Source of the DNA: Streptomyces sp. ICC1
GTDB lineage: Bacteria > Actinomycetota > Actinomycetes > Streptomycetales > Streptomycetaceae
Assembly: GCF_003287935.1 (NCBI RefSeq)
Contig: NZ_CP030287.1
Span: 7,572,869 to 7,636,868 of the forward strand
Direction of reading: 5' to 3'
DNA: 64,000 nt
The notes under the pieces were generated by a model. It ran no database searches, was not told where the DNA came from, and worked only from the letters and a program-made list of their open reading frames with translations. Of this stretch, positions 58,614 through 64,000 are shown piece after piece. Position 1 is the first letter of the stretch. Every line of letters begins with the position of its first letter. Position numbers and translations under genes: made by a program.

Positions 58614-59861
58614 TCAACTCCTGGCCGACGGGCCACCGGTGGCACGTCGCGACGTGGAGGTGGCCCACACGGTGCCGGCCGCCAGGGCCATCAGCACCGC
58701 TCCGGTCAGCGGTGCGGCGGGCACGGAGATCCCGTCGACCGCGAGGCCGCCGGACAGCGCGCCGGCGGCGATGGCCAGGTTGAACATCGCGACCATCAGC
58801 GAGGACGCGGCCTCCGCGTCGTCCGGCGCGGCCTTGATCATCCAGCTCTGGCAGCTCACGGACACCCCTCCGTACACCAGCCCCCAGGCGAGCAGCAGCA
58901 CCGAGCCCGCGACCGCTCCGGGCACGGTCGCGATCAGCGCGAGGATCACGGCGAGACAGACCCCGACCGCGAGCAGCGTGCGGTGGGCGTCGCGCGAGCC
59001 CGCCAGGAAGTTGCCGGCCACGCCCGCGAGCCCGTACCCCAGGAGGAGGGTGCTCACGTAGCCGGCGTCCACGCCCGACACGTCCTGCAGGATCGGCCGT
59101 ACGAACGTGTACGCGGCGAACTGCCCGGTCACCACCAGGAAGGTGACGGCCACTCCGGCCCGGACCCCGCGGTTGCTCCGCAGCAGGGCGGGGAGTTGGG
59201 CGAAGGTGATCTGGCGGGTCGGCGGCAGCGGGGGCAGCAGCAGGAGCAGGGCGGCCAGCGTGAGGACTCCGAGTCCGCCGACCGCGGCGAAGGCGAAGCG
59301 CCAGCCGCCGAGTTCGCCGAGCAGGGTCCCGGCGGGGACGCCGAGCACCGAGGCGGTGGGCACTCCGCCGAAGACGAGCGCGGTGGCCCGGCCGACGTGG
59401 CGTTCGGGCACGAGGCGGACGGCGAGCCCGCCGGCTATGGCCCAGAAGCCGCCGACGCTGACCCCGACGAGCAGCCGGGCCGCCAGGAGCACCGCGAAGC
59501 CCGGGGCGAGGGCGGCGACCAGGTTCGCGACGGCCATCAGCGCGATCAGCCCGACCAGTACGAACCGCCGGTCGAGCCGGCCGGCGCCGACGGTGACGAG
59601 CGGCGCGCAGAACCCGGCGACCAGGCCGGGCACGGTGACCATCAGCCCGGCGACGCCGTCAGACACGCCGAGATCGGCGCCGACGGGCGTGAGCAGGCCC
59701 ACCGGCAGCAGTTCGGAGGTGATCAGGCAGAAGATCCCGAGTGCGACGGCGCACACGGCGCCCCAGCCCTTCCATCCGGGGACGGCGCCCTCGGGGGCGG
59801 TGTCCGGTGCGGTGCATCTCCCCCAGCTACCGCCGGGAGGGGCCCCCGGACGGAGGACCAC
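58614..59861 (-). CDS. MFS drug-efflux-type transporter, start region replaced
   Basis: 415 codons if started at GTG 59861. About 12 helices: VALGIFCLITSELLPVGLLT, GLMVTVPGLVAGFCAPLVTV, LDRRFVLVGLIALMAVANL, GFWAIAGGLAVRLVPERHVG, GVPTASVLGVPAGTLLGELG; AraJ/YdhP-like 12-helix exporter. The transporter sequence begins at about 59790; upstream of 59796 the frame enters mobile-element DNA (MVLRPGAPPGGSWGRC), with no native start codon between. Translation from within the element, or loss of function, are the alternatives. Confidence 0.75.
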   Translation of the reverse strand: MVLRPGAPPGGSWGRCTAPDTAPEGAVPGWKGWGAVCAVALGIFCLITSELLPVGLLTPVGADLGVSDGVAGLMVTVPGLVAGFCAPLVTVGAGRLDRRFVLVGLIALMAVANLVAALAPGFAVLLAARLLVGVSVGGFWAIAGGLAVRLVPERHVGRATALVFGGVPTASVLGVPAGTLLGELGGWRFAFAAVGGLGVLTLAALLLLLPPLPPTRQITFAQLPALLRSNRGVRAGVAVTFLVVTGQFAAYTFVRPILQDVSGVDAGYVSTLLLGYGLAGVAGNFLAGSRDAHRTLLAVGVCLAVILALIATVPGAVAGSVLLLAWGLVYGGVSVSCQSWMIKAAPDDAEAASSLMVAMFNLAIAAGALSGGLAVDGISVPAAPLTGAVLMALAAGTVWATSTSRRATGGPSARS

Positions 59862-59951
59862 GCCTCGTACTGGACGTACCGGTGTGGTCCGACAACGCGG
59901 CGAGGTGCCGTGCCGGGCGCCGCGCCCCGGTGAACCCTTCCGGTCACAGCA
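59801..59951. mobile_element. Right 151 bp of split MITE type B
   Basis: Continues the element begun at 56595: core GTACTGGACGTACCGGTGTG, then the right end ACCCTTCCGGTCACAGCA followed by CTAG (59952-59955), the same target duplication as at the far left end. Its first part doubles as the 5' end of the MFS reading frame. Confidence 0.85.
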
Positions 59952-60629
59952 CTAGCGGAAGCCGATCACCGTCAGCCGTGAGGCCGCCGGCCGGTCCAGC
60001 AGGGTCACCGACGCGCAGCCGGCCGGCGGCCGGCCCGCCTCGGCCTCGCGCAGCAGCCGGGCCACCGCGCCGCGGTGCCGGGCGAAGGCGTACGCCGACA
60101 CCCCCCGGCCCCGCGCCGCCTGCCCGGCCCGGGCCTCCTCGGGGGTGGTGTCGAGCAGCACCAGGTGCAGTGCGCGGCCGCGCCGCCGGGCGGCCCGGGC
60201 GAGCAGGGCCCGGACCCAGCTCTGCGTACCGCAGTCGTGGACGACGGCCGAGGCCCCGGAGCGCAGCACCCGCCACAGCCCCCAGTAGTGCGCGATCCGG
60301 ACCGCCGGGCGGTACACGGCGTACGGCAGGGCGGCCGGCATCCGGCGCTCCCAGCGCTCGCGCGCGTCCTGGGAGTCGATGCCGCCGCCCTCCGCGGCCC
60401 GCTTGATCAGGGTGCTCTTGCCGCCGCCGGGCAGTCCGGACACCACCACGATGTCCCCCTCGGCGAAGTACAGCCGCCCCGGACTCGCGGCCCCGCGCAC
60501 GTCGCGCACGGGCGCCGCCGCCTGCGCCGGCGCCCTCGTGGCGCCGCGCTGCGACGGCACCGCGGACACGGCCCCCGCGGCCGCCCCCGCGGCCGTGCTC
60601 GTCGTCGTCAGTACTCCGAATCTCCGCAC
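59952..60629 (-). CDS. P-loop kinase/ATPase (zeta-toxin-like fold)
   Basis: 225 residues from ATG 60629. Ala-rich N-terminus, then Walker A VVSGLPGGGKSTLIKRAAE, a likely substrate Asp in GGGIDSQDARERWERRM, VVHDCGTQSWVRALLARA, HLVLLDTTPEEARAGQAARG and VSAYAFARHRGAVARLLREA, the small-molecule kinase/adenylate-kinase-like pattern. Substrate unknown. Its TAG stop is in the CTAG flank of the split B element, convergent with the SDR stop on the other side. Divergent from the glycine-riboswitch operon. Confidence 0.8.
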   Translation of the reverse strand: MRRFGVLTTTSTAAGAAAGAVSAVPSQRGATRAPAQAAAPVRDVRGAASPGRLYFAEGDIVVVSGLPGGGKSTLIKRAAEGGGIDSQDARERWERRMPAALPYAVYRPAVRIAHYWGLWRVLRSGASAVVHDCGTQSWVRALLARAARRRGRALHLVLLDTTPEEARAGQAARGRGVSAYAFARHRGAVARLLREAEAGRPPAGCASVTLLDRPAASRLTVIGFR

Positions 60630-60802
60630 AGTGATCGCCTCCCCCGCATCGGGTCACCGGGACCCTTCCCCCTGAGTGTAAAGAGACGGTAATCCGGGAC
60701 CTCCGGTTCCGCTCCGCTTCGGGACCCCCTCCCCCATTCGGCCGCACGGCGTGCAATGATGTGCGCCATCTGGACACCAACTGCATACCGGCCGCTTGAA
60801 TC

Positions 60803-61037
60803 CGCGCGGGAGAGTCCCGGCACGCCGCGAGGCGGTGCCCGGGCGCCGAAGGAGCAAGTACCTCCCTTGAATCTCTCAGGCCCCGTACCGCGTGGATGAG
60901 GCAGATCTGAAAAGCGAGCCGCGCCACCGCCCGTGAGGGTGTCGGCGACGGCTCCACCCAAGGTGCAAGTCGAAGACCTTCCCCTGGAAGCGGGGAACTC
61001 TCGGCGAACCTCTCAGGTTCCGATGACAGATGGGGAG
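60803..61037 (+). promoter_or_regulatory. Tandem glycine riboswitch
   Basis: Two aptamers in a row before gcvT. The first contains CGCGGGAGAGTCCCGGC, GGCGCCGAAGGAGCAAGTAC and GAATCTCTCAGGCCCCGTAC; the linker GGATGAGGCAGATCTGAAAA leads to the second, which has GGTGCAAGTCGAAGACC, GGGGAACTCTCGGCGAA and CCTCTCAGGTTCCGATGACA. These GCCGAAGGNGCAA and CTCTCAGG words are diagnostic. Glycine binding should switch on the cleavage operon. Ends are approximate. Confidence 0.93.
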
Positions 61038-61084
61038 GAACTCCTCCTCGTCATGTCATGCCCTGGGACCCGGGAGCCACACCC

Positions 61085-62200
61085 ATGAGCACTGCCCCCC
61101 GCCTGACCGCCCTCGATGCGCTGCACCGTTCCCTCGGTGCGACCATGACCGACTTCGCGGGCTGGGACATGCCCCTGCGGTACGGCAGCGAGCGCGACGA
61201 GCACAACGCCGTGCGCACCAAGGCCGGCCTGTTCGACCTGTCCCACATGGGCGAGATCACCCTGACCGGCCCCGAGGCCGTCAAGGTTCTGGACCACGCC
61301 CTGGTCGGCAACATCTCCACCGTCGGCGTCGGCCGCGCCCGGTACACGCACATCTGCCAGGAGGACGGCGGGATCCTGGACGACCTGATCGTCTACCGCC
61401 TGGGCGAGGACGAGTTCATGGTCGTCGCGAACGCCTCCAACGCCCAGGTCGTCCTCGACGCGATCACCGAGCGCGCCGCCGGCTTCGACGCCGAGGTCCG
61501 CGACGACCGCGAGGCGTACGCACTGCTCGCGGTGCAGGGTCCGGAGTCCCCGGGCATCCTCGCCTCCCTCACCGACGCCGACCTGGACGGGCTGAAGTAC
61601 TACGCCGGTCTGCCCGGCACGGTCGCCGGGGTGCCCGCGCTGATCGCACGTACGGGCTACACCGGTGAGGACGGCTTCGAGCTGTTCGTCGCCCCCGAGC
61701 ACGCCGTGGAGCTGTGGCAGGCGCTGACCAAGGCGGGCGAGGGCGTCGGCCTGGTCCCGGCCGGCCTGTCCTGCCGCGACACGCTGCGCCTGGAAGCGGG
61801 CATGCCGCTGTACGGGCACGAGCTCACCACCGCCCTCACCCCGTTCGACGCGGGTCTGGGCCGGGTCGTGAAGTTCGAGAAGGAGGGCGACTTCGTGGGC
61901 CGCGCCGCCCTCGAGGCCGCCGCCGAGCGCGCCGCCACCAACCCGCCGCGCAAGCTCGTCGGCCTGATCGCCGAGGGCCGCCGCGTCCCGCGCGCCGGCT
62001 TCTCCGTGACCTTCGACGGCCAGGTCGTCGGCGAGGTCACCTCGGGCGCCCCGTCCCCGACGCTGGGCAAGCCGATCGCGATGGCCTATGTCGACGCGGC
62101 GCACGCCGCGCCCGGCACCTCCGGCGTCGGCGTGGACATTCGCGGTACGCATGAGGCGTACGAGGTCGTGGCTCTGCCGTTCTACAAGCGGCAGAAGTAA
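61085..62200 (+). CDS. gcvT: Glycine cleavage system T protein (aminomethyltransferase)
   Basis: 371 residues, ATG 61085 with GGAG nine bases upstream. Folate-binding Gcv[79 protein letters not shown]. Transfers the methylene group from aminomethyl-lipoyl GcvH to tetrahydrofolate, releasing ammonia. First gene of gcvT-gcvH-glyA, controlled by the riboswitch upstream. GcvP is encoded elsewhere. Confidence 0.97.
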   Translation: MSTAPRLTALDALHRSLGATMTDFAGWDMPLRYGSERDEHNAVRTKAGLFDLSHMGEITLTGPEAVKVLDHALVGNISTVGVGRARYTHICQEDGGILDDLIVYRLGEDEFMVVANASNAQVVLDAITERAAGFDAEVRDDREAYALLAVQGPESPGILASLTDADLDGLKYYAGLPGTVAGVPALIARTGYTGEDGFELFVAPEHAVELWQALTKAGEGVGLVPAGLSCRDTLRLEAGMPLYGHELTTALTPFDAGLGRVVKFEKEGDFVGRAALEAAAERAATNPPRKLVGLIAEGRRVPRAGFSVTFDGQVVGEVTSGAPSPTLGKPIAMAYVDAAHAAPGTSGVGVDIRGTHEAYEVVALPFYKRQK

Positions 62201-62327
62201 TCCTTTCCGCTGTGCACGGAGGCCCCCGGTCCGCCCGGACCTCCCGCACGGCCACTCCCCCGCGCCCCGTCTCGGTACGCGAGACCACCGTTCGTATCCA
62301 CTCCCCCGCATCCAGGAGAATCAGGTC

Positions 62328-62708
62328 ATGAGCAACCCCCAGCAGCTGCGTTACAGCAAGGAGCACGAGTGGCTGTCGGTCGCCGAGGACGGCGTCTCGA
62401 CGGTCGGCATCACGGAGTTCGCGGCCAACGCGCTCGGTGACGTCGTCTACGCCCAGCTCCCCGAGGTCGGTGACACGGTGACCGCGGGCGAGACCTGCGG
62501 CGAGCTGGAGTCGACCAAGTCGGTCAGCGACCTGTACTCCCCCGTCACCGGCGAGGTCGTCGAGTTCAACCAGGACGTCGTGGACGACCCGTCCCTGGTG
62601 AACTCCGCCCCGTTCGAAGGTGGCTGGCTCTTCAAGGTGCGCGTCACGGGCGAGCAGGACGACCTGCTCTCCGTCGACGAGTACGCCAAGCTCACCTCCG
62701 GCAACTGA
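62328..62708 (+). CDS. gcvH: Glycine cleavage system H protein
   Basis: 126 residues, ATG 62328 with CAGGAGAATCAG before it. Lipoyl domain with the modified Lys64 in [35 protein letters not shown] and [15 protein letters not shown] are typical. Carries the aminomethyl group between GcvP, GcvT and GcvL. 127 bases separate it from gcvT. Confidence 0.98.
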   Translation: MSNPQQLRYSKEHEWLSVAEDGVSTVGITEFAANALGDVVYAQLPEVGDTVTAGETCGELESTKSVSDLYSPVTGEVVEFNQDVVDDPSLVNSAPFEGGWLFKVRVTGEQDDLLSVDEYAKLTSGN

Positions 62709-62724
62709 CCCCAGGGGATCGAAG

Positions 62725-63981
62725 ATGTCCGTACTGAACACCCCGCTCCACGAGCTCGACCCGGCCGTCGCCGCCGCCGTCGACGCGGAACTCGTGCGCC
62801 AGCAGTCGACCCTGGAAATGATCGCGTCGGAGAACTTCGCCCCGGTCGCCGTCATGGAGGCCCAGGGCTCGGTCCTGACCAACAAGTACGCGGAGGGCTA
62901 CCCGGGCCGCCGCTACTACGGCGGCTGCGAGCACGTCGACGTCGTCGAGCAGATCGCGATCGACCGCATCAAGGCGCTGTTCGGCGCCGAGGCCGCGAAC
63001 GTGCAGCCCCACTCGGGCGCGCAGGCCAACGCGGCCGCGATGTTCGCGCTGATCAAGCCGGGCGACACGATCATGGGCCTGAACCTGGCCCACGGCGGTC
63101 ACCTGACCCACGGCATGAAGATCAACTTCTCCGGCAAGCTCTACAACGTGGTCCCGTACCACGTCGACGAGACCGGCGAGGTCGACATGGCCGAGGTCGA
63201 GCGCCTCGCCAAGGAGTCCAAGCCGCAGCTGATCGTCGCGGGCTGGTCCGCCTACCCGCGCCAGCTGGACTTCGCCGCCTTCCGCCGCATCGCGGACGAG
63301 GTCGGCGCGTACCTGATGGTCGACATGGCACACTTCGCCGGCCTGGTCGCCGCGGGTCTGCACCCGAACCCGGTGCCGCACGCCCACGTCGTGACCACCA
63401 CCACGCACAAGACCCTCGGCGGTCCGCGCGGCGGTGTCATCCTGTCGACGCAGGAGCTGGCCAAGAAGATCAACTCCGCGGTCTTCCCGGGTCAGCAGGG
63501 CGGCCCGCTGGAGCACGTGATCGCGGCCAAGGCGGTCTCCTTCCTGGTCGCGGCCTCGCCCGAGTTCAAGGAGCGCCAGGAGCGCACCCTCGAGGGCGCG
63601 AAGATCCTCGCCGCCCGCCTGGTCCAGGACGACGTCAAGGCCGTGGGCGTGGACGTCCTCACCGGCGGCACCGACGTGCACCTGGTCCTGGTCGACCTGC
63701 GCAACTCCGAGCTGGACGGCCAGCAGGCCGAGGACCGCCTCCACGAGGTCGGCATCACGGTCAACCGCAACGCCATCCCGAACGACCCGCGGCCGCCGAT
63801 GGTCACCTCGGGTCTGCGGATCGGCACGCCGGCCCTGGCCACCCGCGGTTTCGACGCCGAGGCCTTCACCGAGGTCGCCGAGATCATCGCGCAGGCGCTG
63901 AAGCCCGCCTACGACGCGGACGACCTGAAGGCGCGCGTCTCGGCGCTCGCCGCGAAGTTCCCGCTGTACCCGACGCTCTGA
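62725..63981 (+). CDS. glyA: Serine hydroxymethyltransferase
   Basis: 418 residues, ATG 62725, 16 bases after gcvH with AGGGGA before it. PLP fold-type [74 protein letters not shown] and the Schiff-base Lys in [20 protein letters not shown] (about residue 230). Interconverts serine and glycine with methylenetetrahydrofolate; together with the cleavage genes it balances glycine and one-carbon units. The stop lies 19 bases before the window end. Confidence 0.98.
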   Translation: MSVLNTPLHELDPAVAAAVDAELVRQQSTLEMIASENFAPVAVMEAQGSVLTNKYAEGYPGRRYYGGCEHVDVVEQIAIDRIKALFGAEAANVQPHSGAQANAAAMFALIKPGDTIMGLNLAHGGHLTHGMKINFSGKLYNVVPYHVDETGEVDMAEVERLAKESKPQLIVAGWSAYPRQLDFAAFRRIADEVGAYLMVDMAHFAGLVAAGLHPNPVPHAHVVTTTTHKTLGGPRGGVILSTQELAKKINSAVFPGQQGGPLEHVIAAKAVSFLVAASPEFKERQERTLEGAKILAARLVQDDVKAVGVDVLTGGTDVHLVLVDLRNSELDGQQAEDRLHEVGITVNRNAIPNDPRPPMVTSGLRIGTPALATRGFDAEAFTEVAEIIAQALKPAYDADDLKARVSALAAKFPLYPTL

Positions 63982-64000
63982 CGTCACCGAGAGGGGCCCG

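Larger units (their letters stand above)
56627..59796. mobile_element. 3.17-kb block inside a MITE, flanked by GCGG
   Basis: Sequence between the two parts of the split type B element. GCGG occurs at both edges (56623-56626 and 59797-59800), so removing the block plus one GCGG restores a perfect 183-bp element flanked by CTAG/CTAG. The block carries a VOC gene, a peptidoglycan-binding protein, a sortase-type surface protein and most of an MFS gene. It has no transposase or integrase and its right edge cuts the MFS start, so it is a captured chromosomal fragment rather than a complete mobile unit. Confidence 0.7.

Overview
The window is chromosomal DNA of a Streptomyces (or very close relative). 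It is extremely GC-rich, uses many GTG starts and 4-base ATGA/GTGA overlaps, and carries typical streptomycete genes: a WblE-type WhiB protein, a SigH/PrsH-like sigma and anti-sigma pair, a second partial nuo operon, a gcvT-gcvH-glyA operon behind a tandem glycine riboswitch, a BldK-type oligopeptide ABC operon, two SseB-family genes and many ATP-binding/phosphatase regulators. Two genes carry the rare TTA (bldA) codon. No tRNA, rRNA or CRISPR array was seen.

Layout. 1-2.9 kb: end of a small SAV_915-like gene, a wrecked thioredoxin reductase joined to the C-terminal part of a Na+/H+ antiporter, and a GNAT gene. 3.0-9.1 kb: a tightly coupled + strand operon (ATP-grasp ligase, DUF4213/DUF364 protein, cysteine-synthase-like PLP enzyme, enolase-superfamily epimerase, MFS exporter, then a DUF2267 gene) behind a Zur-like palindrome. 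This is the best candidate for an undescribed small-molecule, possibly metallophore, pathway. 9.2-11.1 kb: an anti-sigma-type ATPase and a PP2C phosphatase. 11.5-12.45 kb: a promoter, an array of about 200-bp imperfect repeats with eleven GCAGTAC motifs, and a 14-bp terminator, with no convincing gene; a candidate long non-coding RNA. 12.7-17.2 kb: a secreted lectin, a cold-shock gene and a decay zone (frameshifted DEAD-box helicase, CBS protein, hypothetical gene, 81-bp perfect inverted repeat).

17.2-25.6 kb: LysR, PPOx-type protein, isochorismatase-like protein, HipA-like kinase plus DUF3037, two SDR genes, a solute-binding lipoprotein, ung and a small TPR-like gene. 25.7-32 kb: peptide ABC transporter operon (-). 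32.5-36 kb: two SseB genes, a mobile-element fragment joined to a relic of a type II polyketide chain-length factor, and a divergent SDR/TetR pair with twin operators. 36-42.2 kb: DasR-like site, PdtaS-type kinase, wblE, diacylglycerol kinase-like gene, sigH, prsH, zf-UBP gene. 42.2-52.3 kb: antiporter/kinase chimera, then nuoH-I-J-K-L-M-N, whose upstream end is fused to the N-terminal half of a GH3 glycosidase. 52.3-60.6 kb: accessory DNA with mobile elements, an RNA ligase, an SDR, and a 3.17-kb block lodged inside a mobile element. 60.8-64 kb: glycine cleavage/serine hydroxymethyltransferase operon.

A recurring theme is a set of small non-autonomous palindromic elements (MITE-like), 161 bp (type A) or 183 bp (type B), each flanked by 4-bp CTAG or CCAG target duplications. 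In two places such an element sits exactly where two convergent genes end in TAG inside one CTAG. Together with several gene chimeras, this points to a much rearranged chromosome, although assembly error must be excluded at each chimera. All family assignments are from reading motifs; no database search was run.
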